Part shown: piece by piece, positions 23,642-32,716 of the stretch
Position numbering within the stretch: position 1 is the first letter of the stretch
How the letters are laid out: each line of letters starts with the position of its first letter
Assembly: GCA_016929395.1 (NCBI GenBank)
Contig: JAFGIX010000088.1
Span: forward strand, 1-41,093
DNA from: Candidatus Zymogenus saltonus
Lineage (GTDB): Bacteria; Desulfobacterota; Zymogenia; Zymogenales; Zymogenaceae
Length of the DNA stretch: 41,093 nucleotides
Reading direction: 5' to 3'
Position numbers and translations under genes: made by a program
Notes under the pieces: model-generated
Database searches by the model: none
The model's input: only the letters and a program-made list of their open reading frames with translations
What the model was told of the DNA's origin: nothing

Positions 23642-24172
23642 TCACCGACCCTTGAAAACCTTGTCTCGAAACCTGCCGCCGGGGCATATATGTTTGATGG
23701 CGCAGACCTCGCAAATCTTTAATAGGAAAACCAGATAATATACTAAATGTATCAAAAAATAGCCTATAGCATATACTATACCGAGTTTGGCTAACCAGTA
23801 GAGTGGGAAGAACGGCATACCCAGAAAGGCGAGGAAGGCGGTCGAGGCGTTTATATCAAACATCCACTTTGACTTTACGATCTTTCTATTTCCGCAGATT
23901 AGCTTCGCTAATATGCTCGCCGGCATCAGGCCCGCCGCGCCCGGGCAGAATCCGCCGACATAGGGGCAGTCCTGATAGACGCAGCAGTACGCCATGAAAA
24001 AACACATTATTAGGTAAAGCGACAGAAATATCAGGGAGAGGATAAAGTTGATAGACCAGAGGTAGATGAATACGAGGATGTAAATTAGCAGGAGGGGGAC
24101 TGTCATTAAAAGATATAGCTTCTTCCTGCGATAGGGAAAATAGGACATATCGGGCTTCATTCCTTCGGGCAT
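23642..24172 (-). CDS. Cys-rich integral membrane protein
   Basis: This 176-residue protein has about four membrane segments: YLLMTVPLLLIYILVFIYLW, FILSLIFLSLYLIMCFFMAY, a segment near AFLAFLGMPFFPLYWLAKLG and FLIHLVYYLVFLLKIC. It has two Cys clusters, CCVYQDCPYVGGFCPG (about residues 63-78) and CEVCAIKHICPGG near the C-terminus. The repeated CPxG and CxxC pattern suggests a metal, Fe-S or disulfide site at the membrane face. I do not recognise the family by name. The ribosome site is GGAG and a promoter lies upstream. Confidence 0.7.
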   Translation of the reverse strand: MPEGMKPDMSYFPYRRKKLYLLMTVPLLLIYILVFIYLWSINFILSLIFLSLYLIMCFFMAYCCVYQDCPYVGGFCPGAAGLMPASILAKLICGNRKIVKSKWMFDINASTAFLAFLGMPFFPLYWLAKLGIVYAIGYFLIHLVYYLVFLLKICEVCAIKHICPGGRFRDKVFKGR

Positions 24173-24207
24173 CTTGATACTCCATTACCCAAGCTTCATC
24201 TTAACTG

Positions 24208-24237
24208 AAAATACTTTAGAACAAGAGGGATTGTCAA
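24208..24237 (-). promoter_or_regulatory. Promoter of the Cys-rich membrane protein gene
   Basis: On the minus strand, TTGACA (24237-24232) and TATTTT (24213-24208) are 18 bases apart. Confidence 0.5.
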
Positions 24238-24298
24238 CGTTTTTATTGGTTGTGAGGCAGAAAAAAACAAGAGCCGAAGCCCTTTAGTCAAGTTTTTG

Positions 24299-24327
24299 TT
24301 GATACGATCCGGGAAAAATGATATAAG
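24299..24327 (+). promoter_or_regulatory. Promoter upstream of zupT
   Basis: TTGATA (24299-24304) and TATAAG (24322-24327) are 17 bases apart. The leader to the zupT start would be about 150 nt, with no clear riboswitch fold seen. Confidence 0.5.
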
Positions 24328-24487
24328 GGAAAACTACTCGAACTGACCGATAGATACCTTTAAACAACACAACAAATTCAATACCGGATTTCTGATTTGA
24401 TGAGCGGATAAACATGGGTGAGATATTAAATATTGCGCCCCTTAAGTGATTTCGTGATCTTGACCTGAATCGAATTATGGCGGAAAT

Positions 24488-25246
24488 ATGAACGACGAAA
24501 ATATCTGGATACCGATCCTGATCACCACCCTCGCCGGGTTGTCCACCGGCATAGGGAGCGTTGCGTCCCTCTTTATCAAGGAGTTCAAACACTCCTTCCT
24601 CTCCGTGACCCTCGGATTTTCAGCGGGCGTGATGGTCTACGTCTCTTTTGTGGAGCTTTTGAGAAACGCCATCGACGGGGTGGGATTCGTTTACGCAAAC
24701 CTCGGCTTTTTCGGCGGAATTATCTTTATGTTCCTCATAGACCGGATCGTGCCCCACAACTATTTCGAGGAGCAGGTGGAAGGCGCCCCGGAAAACAAAA
24801 AGCTGATGGCGACGGGAACCTTCACCGCCCTGGGGATTGCGATTCACAACTTCCCCGAGGGGATGGGGGTTCTCTTCTCATCGATAAGCGACCTCTCCCT
24901 CGGAATCCCCCTGGCAGTGGCGATCGCCGTTCACAACATCCCCGAGGGAATCGCCGTATCGATGCCGATCTACTACGCCACCAAGAGCAGAAAGACCGCC
25001 TTTCTCTACTCCTTTTTTTCCGGCGTGGCGGAGCCGTTGGGCGCGATCATCGGGTTTTTCATCCTCCGGCCGTTTCTCAACGACTTCGTCCTGTCAATGA
25101 CGCTGGCGGCGGTGGGGGGGATCATGGTCTTCATATCCTTCGACGAGCTTTTGCCCCTCTCCTTCGAGACGGGTGAGGAGCACGTTGCAATAATCGGCGC
25201 GATCTTTGGGATGGTGGTAATGGCCGTCTCTTTGTCACTACTATAG
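24488..25246 (+). CDS. zupT: ZIP-family zinc/divalent-metal transporter
   Basis: This 252-residue inner-membrane protein has eight helices. The two metal-binding helices carry HNFPEGM (His120, Asn121, Glu124) and HNIPEGIAVS (His149, Asn150, Glu153), the hallmark of ZIP/ZupT permeases. It imports zinc and possibly iron, manganese or cobalt without ATP. The long loop between helices three and four (EEQVEGAPENKK) lacks the His run seen in many ZIPs. The methyltransferase gene starts 19 bases after its stop, so the two are probably co-transcribed. Confidence 0.92.
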   Translation: MNDENIWIPILITTLAGLSTGIGSVASLFIKEFKHSFLSVTLGFSAGVMVYVSFVELLRNAIDGVGFVYANLGFFGGIIFMFLIDRIVPHNYFEEQVEGAPENKKLMATGTFTALGIAIHNFPEGMGVLFSSISDLSLGIPLAVAIAVHNIPEGIAVSMPIYYATKSRKTAFLYSFFSGVAEPLGAIIGFFILRPFLNDFVLSMTLAAVGGIMVFISFDELLPLSFETGEEHVAIIGAIFGMVVMAVSLSLL

Positions 25247-25265
25247 AAGAAGAGGATTGCGGTAA

Positions 25266-25907
25266 ATGGAAGATGGAAAACGAGCAAATAAGGAGAGACG
25301 GTTCTGGAGGAGGTTCGCTCCCCGTTACGACCGTTTTGTGGAAAAACAGGTTAAGATCAGCTATCAAATCCTGATTGGGAAGATATTGGACGAGATAGAA
25401 AAGGGCAATTCGGTTCTTGAGGTCGCCGCGGGAACGGGCCTGATCGCCCTCGAGGTCGCCGGAAAGGCGGGAGAGGTAAAAGCTGTCGACATAACGCCGG
25501 AGATGGTTCGCTTCGCCGAGAAAAAGGCAAAAGAGCGAAGTATAAAAAACACCCGGTTTTCCGTGGGAGACGCCTACGCCCTCCCCTTCGACGACGGCTC
25601 GTTCGACGCGGCAGTCTGCTCCAACGCCCTTCACAATATGATGGAGCCTAAGAGGGCCTTAACTGAGATGAGGCGGGTCTTGAAAAAAGGGGGGAAGCTG
25701 ATCACCCCGACCTATTGCCACGGCGAGGGGTTGAAGTCACGGATGTTATCGAGGCTGATGTCCCTCTCCGGATTTCCCGGCTATCACAGATTTACAATAG
25801 AGTCATTGTCCGGGCTTATATCGGACTCGGGCTTTGAGATAGAGAAGATCGAGATCATCGAGGATCGAATCCCCCTGGCCTTTATTGTGGGCAGGCCAAA
25901 AAAATAG
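25266..25907 (+). CDS. Class I SAM-dependent methyltransferase
   Basis: This 213-residue protein has the Rossmann-type methyltransferase motifs. Motif I is SVLEVAAGTGLIALEVA (residues about 43-59), the acidic ribose contact is VDITPEM, motif II is GDAYALPFDDGSFDAAVCSN, and motif III is LKKGGKLITPTY. It fits the Methyltransf_11/UbiE-like group. The C-terminal part (LSGFPGYHRFTIESLSGLIS) resembles small-molecule methyltransferases. The substrate is not known. It follows zupT by 19 bases; no functional link to metal uptake is evident. Confidence 0.87.
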   Translation: MEDGKRANKERRFWRRFAPRYDRFVEKQVKISYQILIGKILDEIEKGNSVLEVAAGTGLIALEVAGKAGEVKAVDITPEMVRFAEKKAKERSIKNTRFSVGDAYALPFDDGSFDAAVCSNALHNMMEPKRALTEMRRVLKKGGKLITPTYCHGEGLKSRMLSRLMSLSGFPGYHRFTIESLSGLISDSGFEIEKIEIIEDRIPLAFIVGRPKK

Positions 25908-26007
25908 AAAGTCTTTAAAGAGGTCAAGATTCCTCATACCTTTATATATATTTTGTCCTGTCTCTGGGTCACTCAATTTGTATGTAATATAAAGCCTAAA
26001 GGAAGAT

Positions 26008-26940
26008 ATGATGCATCAGGGAGACGACTTTTGGAAGAACTACATGGAGAGGTGGTTCGGAGAGGGGCTGATCGCCGACTGGGAAAAGAACGTTAAGCTC
26101 GACTCGATCGCCTCGAACGGCCGGAGGATCAACCTCGAGGTGTACGATACCGGCAACGCAAGGGCGAAGACGATCGTCTTCGCCCACGGCATAGCCGGAT
26201 ACGCGAGGCTCCTTTTGCCCCTCACAATCCCCCTCTTCAAGAGGGGCCACAACCTCGTCGTCCCGGATCTCCAGGGATACGGATACAACGAGGGGCTGAA
26301 GGGGGACTTCGAGTGGAACGCCCACGTCCAAAACCTGATGGATGCTGTGGACTACGCCGGGGAGAGATTCAATGGGAAACCCTTCCTCGGCGGCGCGAGC
26401 ATGGGGGGCCCTCTCGCCTATGCGGCAGCGTCGAAGATCACAGACAGGGTCGACGGGCTGATATGCTGGTGCCTGTGGGATTTTAGCGACAAGGAGTTCA
26501 TGGTAAAGGAGACGAACACGGGATACTTCACGTATCCCCTGATGCCCCTGTTTTGGCTCGCCTCGAAGCTCTTCGGGAGGCTGCGCCTGAAGACCTACAG
26601 CCTGATCTCGTATGACACCCTGACCGACTCAAAGGAGATGAACGACCTTGTCAAGCTCGATCCGCAGGCGGGGACGCACATCACGCTCAGGGGCGCGGCA
26701 AGCCTGATTCTACAGAGCAAACCCGAGCTGAGACACGAGGACTTTCGCCTGCCTGTCCTGATAGTCCAGCCGGGGGCCGACAGGATGACGCCGAAGGTCT
26801 ATTCGGAGAGGGTGTATGAGAAACTGGGGTCGAAGATAAAGGAATACGTCGAGCTCGAGGGCGCGGCCCACTTCCCCACGGAGAGAAGATATTATGAGTT
26901 GTGGGAATCCGCCGTCAATGCCTTTCTGAAGAGGGTCTGA
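26008..26940 (+). CDS. Alpha/beta-hydrolase
   Basis: This 310-residue protein has the alpha/beta-hydrolase order: oxyanion region FAHGIAGYARLLLPL (residues 58-72), nucleophile elbow GGASMGG with Ser131, acid Asp258 in VQPGADRMTP, and His288 in GAAHFPTER. It probably acts as a lipase, esterase or lysophospholipase; the nearest general type is the monoglyceride lipase-like Hydrolase_4 group. No signal peptide is present. The ribosome site AAGGAAG precedes two possible ATGs. It stands alone, with 248 bases of AT-rich DNA before the regulator gene. Confidence 0.85.
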   Translation: MMHQGDDFWKNYMERWFGEGLIADWEKNVKLDSIASNGRRINLEVYDTGNARAKTIVFAHGIAGYARLLLPLTIPLFKRGHNLVVPDLQGYGYNEGLKGDFEWNAHVQNLMDAVDYAGERFNGKPFLGGASMGGPLAYAAASKITDRVDGLICWCLWDFSDKEFMVKETNTGYFTYPLMPLFWLASKLFGRLRLKTYSLISYDTLTDSKEMNDLVKLDPQAGTHITLRGAASLILQSKPELRHEDFRLPVLIVQPGADRMTPKVYSERVYEKLGSKIKEYVELEGAAHFPTERRYYELWESAVNAFLKRV

Positions 26941-27117
26941 GATCGGAAGCGATAATCTTCATCGTCATATCCCTCTTTTCCCTCAGAAAGTCGCGTCTGT
27001 TGCATAATCAACTCATTATAGAGCGCATTTAGGCTCAAACCATCCAACCATCCTAATGATTACTCACTAAAAGCCTCCTTAATATAGTTTTTTCTTGAAA
27101 AAACCCTTAAAAAACGC

Positions 27118-27146
27118 TTGACACAATCAATCGGTTTTGGTAAGAT
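27118..27146 (+). promoter_or_regulatory. Promoter of the FadR-type regulator gene
   Basis: TTGACA (27118-27123) and TAAGAT (27141-27146) are 17 bases apart. Confidence 0.65.
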
Positions 27147-27150
27147 TAGG

Positions 27151-27163
27151 TCAGATGGTCTGA
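27151..27163. promoter_or_regulatory. Candidate GntR/FadR-type operator
   Basis: TCAGA-TGG-TCTGA is a perfect inverted repeat over the expected transcription start (about 27153). Its size and position fit self-repression by the GntR protein encoded next. No second copy was seen before the aldolase gene. Confidence 0.55.
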
Positions 27164-27188
27164 TGTTATGTATATTATGTAGGAGAAA

Positions 27189-27881
27189 ATGGAGCCGATA
27201 AACAGAGTCAACATATCCGAGTCGATCGTACGCCAGATGATCGACCTTATCAGCAAGGGGGTCTACCCCCCCGGCAAGAAGCTGCCCCCGGAGCGGGAGC
27301 TGATGCTGCAGCTGAACGTGGGGCGGTCGTCAGTCAGGGAGGCCTTTCAGGCCCTGGCCATAATGGGGCTGGTCGATATCCGCCCGGGTCTGGGGACGTT
27401 TGTCAGGGAGGTGACCAATGATGTCGCGGTCCCCGCAAGCATCTTCGCCCCCCTCGTGAGACCCGAGGACGCCGAAGACCTCCTCGAGGCCAGGCTCTTG
27501 GTAGAGCCGTCGATAGCCGCCATGGCGGCCCGGCGTCACACGGAGGAGGAGATCGAAGAAATCGAGCGGTTGCTCGAGAGGTGCAGGGACGCCTCCAGAT
27601 CGGGGGAGGTGGTCTATCCGCTGGCGGCGAGGTTTCACGTGGAGATTGCCAGGGCGACGCACAACATAGTATTCACCCGTTTCATAGAGACGATCGCCGG
27701 CCTCTTTGCGGTCCGCGGAGCGCTGATGGAGAGGCACGAGGACTACCTCGACTGGGAGTACTCCTCTCATCATGCGATTTTCGACGCCGTACGCTCCCGC
27801 AACCCGAACGAGGCGCACAGCCAGATGGAAAAGCACATCAGAGAGGTGACGCGCATTTACGTGGAGAGGGAGGGGAGCTGA
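27189..27881 (+). CDS. GntR-family regulator, FadR subfamily (FCD domain)
   Basis: This 230-residue protein has an N-terminal winged helix (residues 8-75: YPPGKKLPPERELMLQLNVG then RSSVREAFQALAIMGLVDIR). The C-terminal helical FCD domain (about 95-225) contains a possible metal site in RFHVEIARATHN and SSHHAIFDAV. FCD regulators commonly sense sugar acids or other organic acids (for example UxuR, ExuR, GntR-like). It heads the sugar-acid cluster and should respond to one of its intermediates. A palindrome at its promoter suggests self-control. Confidence 0.92.
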   Translation: MEPINRVNISESIVRQMIDLISKGVYPPGKKLPPERELMLQLNVGRSSVREAFQALAIMGLVDIRPGLGTFVREVTNDVAVPASIFAPLVRPEDAEDLLEARLLVEPSIAAMAARRHTEEEIEEIERLLERCRDASRSGEVVYPLAARFHVEIARATHNIVFTRFIETIAGLFAVRGALMERHEDYLDWEYSSHHAIFDAVRSRNPNEAHSQMEKHIREVTRIYVEREGS

Positions 27882-28037
27882 ATATTGCTCTGGCGTTTTC
27901 CCGTATCCCAAAGGATGAGGGAATCCCGCCGCCTCGGCCGTCGATAGTCTATTTTAGTGGCTTTAAAAAAAGCAAGAGGTTGTCAAACCTGCGGGTAGAT
28001 TTTTCCTTTAAATATAGAAAAAAAGGAGGGAGCGGTC

Positions 28038-28745
28038 ATGTCGACAACACAACTCTCCCACGATGAGGTCATAACCCTCTGCGGGCGCCTCGAAAAGACC
28101 TACACCCCCGCCGTCGCCGACACGCTGGACGGTATGGGCTTTTTTAACCAGGCGATGCACATCGGCTTCGTCCCGATATTCTCAGATAGCGTGGTGGCCG
28201 GGCCCGCCTTTACGATGGACGAGGCCAAGACCAAGAAGAGCACGAGGCTCGCAGAATACGATCCCGAATTCGTGGCCCAGGCGCTGACGGCCATATTCGG
28301 CAACATGGAGAAGGGCCAGGTGATCGCCGTCAACACCAACGGCTTTTTCGGGGCGGGCGCCTTCGGAGAGCTTATGGCCACCACCAGCAAGTACTACGGC
28401 GGGGTGAAGGGCGCCGTGGTGGACGGCCCGATCAGGGACATCAACAGGATAAGGGAGATCGAATTTCCGGTCTGGGCGAAGGGGAACATCCCCACCGACT
28501 CCATCGGCCGGGTCGATCTGGTGGGGGTCAACGGTCCGATCTTCTGCGGCGGGGTAAGGGTCAACCCGGGCGATATAATCTTCGCCGACTGCGACGGCGT
28601 GGTGGTGATTCCCATGAACGACGTGGACCTGAAAGCGGTCGTGAAGGAGGCGGAGGAGGTGGTCGCGGCGGAGAGGAGGTCGAGGCAGGAGATCAGGGGG
28701 GGGAAGTCTCTGCTTGACGTCTACAAGAAGTACGGCAAGCTTTAA
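28038..28745 (+). CDS. RraA-like aldolase (HMG/CHA aldolase family)
   Basis: This 235-residue protein has the RraA/4-hydroxy-4-methyl-2-oxoglutarate aldolase signature. It shows FGELMATTSKYYGGVKGAVVDG, PIRDINRIREIEFPVWAKG with the Arg and Asp that bind substrate and Mg(II), and CGGVRVNPGDIIFADCDGVVVIP. Family enzymes cleave pyruvate-yielding aldols or decarboxylate oxaloacetate. In this cluster the likely job is to split a 2-keto-3-deoxy sugar acid into pyruvate and an aldehyde. The ribosome site AAAGGAGG is strong. It is 34 bases ahead of the LarA-like gene. Confidence 0.88.
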   Translation: MSTTQLSHDEVITLCGRLEKTYTPAVADTLDGMGFFNQAMHIGFVPIFSDSVVAGPAFTMDEAKTKKSTRLAEYDPEFVAQALTAIFGNMEKGQVIAVNTNGFFGAGAFGELMATTSKYYGGVKGAVVDGPIRDINRIREIEFPVWAKGNIPTDSIGRVDLVGVNGPIFCGGVRVNPGDIIFADCDGVVVIPMNDVDLKAVVKEAEEVVAAERRSRQEIRGGKSLLDVYKKYGKL

Positions 28746-28779
28746 TTCTAATCTGGTAATCTGGTAATCGGGCAACGAA

Positions 28780-30027
28780 ATGGGCCTCTTTGAGTTTCAA
28801 TACTTCGACGAGCGCGTGGCAGTCGAGATTCCCGGCGAGCTTCTGATCGACAAGATCGAGCCGGAGGTCGTGACTGCGCTTTACGACGTGTGCTCGGCGA
28901 CGGAGGAGGCGCTGTCAAATCCCGTCGGGGCGCCGACCATTGAGGACTCGATATCGAAAAATAGTAAAGTCCTCGTCGTCGTCCCGGATAAGAGCCGTCA
29001 CACCAACCTTCGGGAGGTCGTGAGGGTCCTCCTCTCCCGTATCGATAGCGCCGGTGCCAAGAGGGAAGACATAACGATCCTGATAGCCACAGGCACGCAC
29101 CGTCCCATGACGGAGGCGGAGATCGCCCAAAAATACTCCGATGTTTTGGAGGGGTATAGCGTAGTCAACCACGTATACGACGACGAGTCCACCCTCGTCG
29201 ATCTCGGAACTACGAAGGACGGCCTCCCCGTCCAGTTCAACCGCCTCATTCTAGAGCATGACTTCATCGTCTCGGTAGGGAACATCGGCCCCCACCCGGT
29301 GGGGGGCTACTCCGGCGGGGCGAAGGGGCTGCTCCCAGGGATCGCCGGAAAGCGTTCCACCGACTACTTTCACTGGGAGGCCACCAACCACCCTCTCTTC
29401 GACGTCTTCGGCAACGCCGACAATCCGATCCGCCGCGAGATGGAGGAGATCGTGGCCGAGACGGGGCTGTCGTTTATCGTCAACACGACCGAGAACGCCG
29501 ACCGTGAAATATCGGGCGTGTTTGCCGGTCACTACGTAGAGGCGCACCGTAAAGGCGTCGAGTTTCTCAAAAAGACATCCCCCATCGCCTATCCGGTGAG
29601 CCTCCCGGACATCCTCGTGGTCGGCTTAGGTTTAGACCGCCCCGACCTCTGGGGGGGCGCGGCGGGGATATACCTTGCGGCGGCGCTGTTGAAGGCAGGG
29701 GGCATTCTTGTCCTCTTTGCAAAATGCCCAGAGGGGGTGGCGAACAACCACCCCGTGGTCTTGGAGCACGGCTACAGAGACTGGCGCCGGGTGAGGGAAA
29801 TGGTGATGGACGGGAAGATCGCCGACAGGACCGGCGCATCTCACATCGTTACGGTCGGAAAGATATTGGAGGAGAAGGATATGAAGGTGATATTGGTGTC
29901 CGGCTCCATTTCTAAAGAGGACGCCGAACGCCTCGGATTTATCGGCGCAGACAGGCCCCAGGAGGCGGTCGATATGGCGCTTTCCACTGCGGAAAATCCG
30001 GGCGTTCTGATCTACTGGAGGATATAG
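28780..30027 (+). CDS. LarA-family nickel-dependent hydroxyacid racemase/epimerase
   Basis: This 415-residue protein belongs to the LarA (DUF2088) superfamily, which inverts the alpha-hydroxy carbon of 2-hydroxy acids with the nickel pincer (NPN) cofactor. The key residues are present: Arg73 (DKSR), His107 (GTHRPMT), His172 (GPHPVGGYSGGAKG), Lys182 of the pincer linkage, and His198 (STDYFH). These match Arg75, His108, His174, Lys184 and His200 of lactate racemase. Superfamily members epimerise gluconate as well as lactate or malate. Its place next to a dehydratase and an aldolase suggests C2 epimerisation of an aldonate. The larB, larC and larE cofactor genes are not in the window. No strong ribosome site is seen, so coupling is possible. 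Confidence 0.87.
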   Translation: MGLFEFQYFDERVAVEIPGELLIDKIEPEVVTALYDVCSATEEALSNPVGAPTIEDSISKNSKVLVVVPDKSRHTNLREVVRVLLSRIDSAGAKREDITILIATGTHRPMTEAEIAQKYSDVLEGYSVVNHVYDDESTLVDLGTTKDGLPVQFNRLILEHDFIVSVGNIGPHPVGGYSGGAKGLLPGIAGKRSTDYFHWEATNHPLFDVFGNADNPIRREMEEIVAETGLSFIVNTTENADREISGVFAGHYVEAHRKGVEFLKKTSPIAYPVSLPDILVVGLGLDRPDLWGGAAGIYLAAALLKAGGILVLFAKCPEGVANNHPVVLEHGYRDWRRVREMVMDGKIADRTGASHIVTVGKILEEKDMKVILVSGSISKEDAERLGFIGADRPQEAVDMALSTAENPGVLIYWRI

Positions 30028-30029
30028 CG

Positions 30030-31673
30030 ATGGCAATGGGAATGGCGAAAAAACCTAAGAGCGGCGCCCTGACCAAAGACGCCGACAGGCTGGCTACCGC
30101 CCTCATCCGGGTGGAGCTCCTGAAGGCATGCGGCATAAGGCGGGAGGAGATCGAGAACAAGCCTTTGATCGGGATCGTCAACTCGTGGAACGACCTTTTG
30201 CCCGGGCACCTCCATTTGAGAGAACTCGCCAGGTCGGTCAGGGACGGGGTGCTGGCGGCGGGGGGAGTCCCCCTCGAGTTCAACACGATCGCCCCCTGCG
30301 ACGGCTACTCCAACGGGCTTCCCGGCATGAGGTACGTCCTTCCGATGCGGGAGATCATCGCCGACGCCGTGGAATCTATGGTTTCGGCCCACGGATTCGA
30401 CGGGCTGGTCTTCCTCTCCGGGTGCGACAAGATCGTCCCCGCCCAGCTCATGGCGGCGGCCCGCCTCGACCTCCCCTCGATCTTCGTGACCGGGGGGCCG
30501 ATGCTCCCCTTCAACGCCTTCGCCCCGAAGGGAACGCCGCCGATCCTCTCGATGGTCTCCTGCCCGGGGCCGGGGGCGTGCAGCGGCATGGGAACGGCGG
30601 TGTCGATGCAGTGTCTGGTCGAGGCGATGGGGATGTCGCTGCCCGGCTCCGCCGCCACCCACGCCGTCCACAGCGAGAAATTCCTGATGGGCCAAAAAAG
30701 CGGAATGCGGGTGGTCGAGATGGTGGAGGAAGAGCTCTCCTGCAGAAAGATATTGACCGAGGGGGCGCTGAGAAACGGCCTCGTCACGACTGCGGCGGCG
30801 GGCTGCTCCACCAACGTGGTTATCCACCTCCTGGCGCTGGCGGAGGAGCTGGGCCTGAAGCTTTCGATAGACGACTTCGACAACGTGGGGCGGGAAGTCC
30901 CCCACATCCTCGGCGTATATCCTTCAGGGCCGTACTTTCTCCTCGACGTATATAGAGCCGGGGGGATACCGGTTATGCTCAAAAAGGTTGTGAAATTTCT
31001 AAAGATCGACGCCCTCACCGTCACCGGGCGCACCATAGGCGAAGAGGTTGAGCCGTTTTCCTGCACCGACGACGACGTTATCCGCGATCTCGAAAACCCC
31101 TATCACCCGGACGGAGGGATCGCAATCCTCAGGGGGAGCCTTGCGCCCGACGGCGCGGTGGTGAAGACCGGAAGCATCCCGGAGTCGATGCTCAAGTTCA
31201 CCGGGCCCGCCCACGTCTACGAAAGCGAGGCCGCCGCCATCGAGGGGGGGACGAAGGGCGAGTTCGGCGTCGGGGAGGTGATCATCATCAGGAACGAAGG
31301 GCCGGTAGGGGGGCCGGGGATGCCGGAGCTCCTCACCGTGACGGAGCTTTTATTCCAATTGGAGATAGCCGACAAGAGCGCGCTGATCACCGACGGGCGG
31401 TTTTCCGGCTTCTCCCGGGGGCCGTGCGTGGGCCACGTCTCCCCGGAGGCGTTCGTCGGGGGGCCGCTGTCGCTGATCGAGGACGGGGACATCATTACAA
31501 TCGACATACCTAACCGGGACATCTCGTTTAACGTAAGCGAGGAGATTCTCAAGAAACGGGCCGAAAAGAGGAAGCCCGAAAAGCGGTCTCTCACGGGGGC
31601 CTTGTCTAAATACGCCGCCCTCGTCTCCCAGGCGTACAGGGGGTGCGTAACCAAAGTGGAGGATGGAAAATGA
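30030..31673 (+). CDS. IlvD/Edd-family dehydratase, probably sugar-acid
   Basis: This 547-residue Fe-S enzyme has the three cluster cysteines Cys90 (APCDG), Cys132 (SGCDK) and Cys184 (GACSGMGTA). Its catalytic region is ITDGRFSGFSRGPCVGHVSPEA with the base Ser. Family members dehydrate dihydroxy acids: IlvD in branched-chain amino-acid synthesis, others aldonates to 2-keto-3-deoxyaldonates. The company of a lactonase, epimerase and aldolase favours the sugar-acid role. It starts 2 bases after the LarA-like stop, and the next gene overlaps its stop by 4 bases (ATGA), which shows tight translational coupling. Confidence 0.9.
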   Translation: MAMGMAKKPKSGALTKDADRLATALIRVELLKACGIRREEIENKPLIGIVNSWNDLLPGHLHLRELARSVRDGVLAAGGVPLEFNTIAPCDGYSNGLPGMRYVLPMREIIADAVESMVSAHGFDGLVFLSGCDKIVPAQLMAAARLDLPSIFVTGGPMLPFNAFAPKGTPPILSMVSCPGPGACSGMGTAVSMQCLVEAMGMSLPGSAATHAVHSEKFLMGQKSGMRVVEMVEEELSCRKILTEGALRNGLVTTAAAGCSTNVVIHLLALAEELGLKLSIDDFDNVGREVPHILGVYPSGPYFLLDVYRAGGIPVMLKKVVKFLKIDALTVTGRTIGEEVEPFSCTDDDVIRDLENPYHPDGGIAILRGSLAPDGAVVKTGSIPESMLKFTGPAHVYESEAAAIEGGTKGEFGVGEVIIIRNEGPVGGPGMPELLTVTELLFQLEIADKSALITDGRFSGFSRGPCVGHVSPEAFVGGPLSLIEDGDIITIDIPNRDISFNVSEEILKKRAEKRKPEKRSLTGALSKYAALVSQAYRGCVTKVEDGK

Positions 31674-32638
31674 AGATAGCGATAACGGGAAGCTCCGGGT
31701 ATCTGGGGAGGTGCGTGACCGCCGCCGCCCTGAGTCGCGGTCACGAGGTGGTCGGGATCGACATCAAGCCTTCCGGGATAAGGGACGGGCGGTTTTCTGA
31801 GCATCTCATAGACATCGCCGACGGGGAGGCGGTAAACAGGGCGGTTAAAGGCGTCGACGCCGTCTTCCACCTTGCGGCGGCGCTGGCCCAGTTCGTGAGA
31901 GACGAGAAAAGGATGCAAAAGACAAACGTGGACGGGACGGCAAACATCCTTAAAGCGGCAAAGGTAAATAAAATCAAGAAGTTGGTCTACACCTCCTCGG
32001 TGGAGGTCTACGGGATCGACGTCCCGACCCCCTGTCCGGAGGACGCCCCGATGAACCCGATCTGTCAGTACGGCAGGGAGAAGGTGGAGTGCGAGAAGAT
32101 GTGCCGGGACTACGGGAGGGAGGGGCTCGACATTACGATCTTCCGTCCGCCGACAATAAACGGGCCGGGACAGAACGAGCCGTTTCTGGTCTCCCAGATG
32201 GAGGCGGTATACCGGGGAAAGGCGACGCTCCTTCCGGGCGGGGGTAGGTCGAGGCTCCAGATGGTGGACGTGGCCGACGTGGCCGACGCCCTCTTTCTGG
32301 CCCTGGAGCACCCGAAGGCGGTGGGCGCCGTGATGAACCTGGGGAGCGACAACGTCCCCACCCTTCGCGGGATGGCCCAGGCCCTCTACGAGCATATAGG
32401 GAGGCGCCCCAAATTCATCTCGATTCCGGCCCTGCCGGCGAGGATTGTCGTCAGGGGGCTATCCGCTATGGGGCTCTCCCCCATCGAGCCGCAGCATTTG
32501 GAGATCGCCCTTAAGGACTACGTCTTCGACAACAGCCGCGCCAAGGAACTCATCGGCTGGCGGCCGAAGAAGGACGACATCGAGTCGGCGAAGGCCGCCT
32601 TCGACGACCATATCAAGAGGATGGAGGTGGGAGGCTGA
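31670..32638 (+). CDS. NAD-dependent epimerase/dehydratase-family oxidoreductase
   Basis: The start at 31670 (site GGAGG) overlaps the previous stop by 4 bases and gives 322 residues. The extended-SDR motifs are TGSSGYLGR (residues 6-14), the catalytic Ser109-110 (TSSVEVYG) and Tyr134-Lys138 (YGREK). Asp31 after the second strand suggests NAD rather than NADP. The family includes sugar-nucleotide epimerases but also uronate and hexose dehydrogenases. Here a free-sugar dehydrogenase that makes a lactone would fit the neighbouring lactonase; this is inference. Confidence 0.83.
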   Translation: MKIAITGSSGYLGRCVTAAALSRGHEVVGIDIKPSGIRDGRFSEHLIDIADGEAVNRAVKGVDAVFHLAAALAQFVRDEKRMQKTNVDGTANILKAAKVNKIKKLVYTSSVEVYGIDVPTPCPEDAPMNPICQYGREKVECEKMCRDYGREGLDITIFRPPTINGPGQNEPFLVSQMEAVYRGKATLLPGGGRSRLQMVDVADVADALFLALEHPKAVGAVMNLGSDNVPTLRGMAQALYEHIGRRPKFISIPALPARIVVRGLSAMGLSPIEPQHLEIALKDYVFDNSRAKELIGWRPKKDDIESAKAAFDDHIKRMEVGG

Positions 32639-32716
32639 AAGTGGGAATTTTTTGCCTATAATGGAAGAAGGGGATCATCGTCCCGTAAACCCCCGTAACC
32701 ATAAGTGGAGGAGACT

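Noticed and set aside
30012-32395. Long minus-strand frames opposite the dehydratase and epimerase genes
   Set aside because: They are shadows of GC-rich coding DNA. The plus-strand proteins carry complete catalytic motifs.
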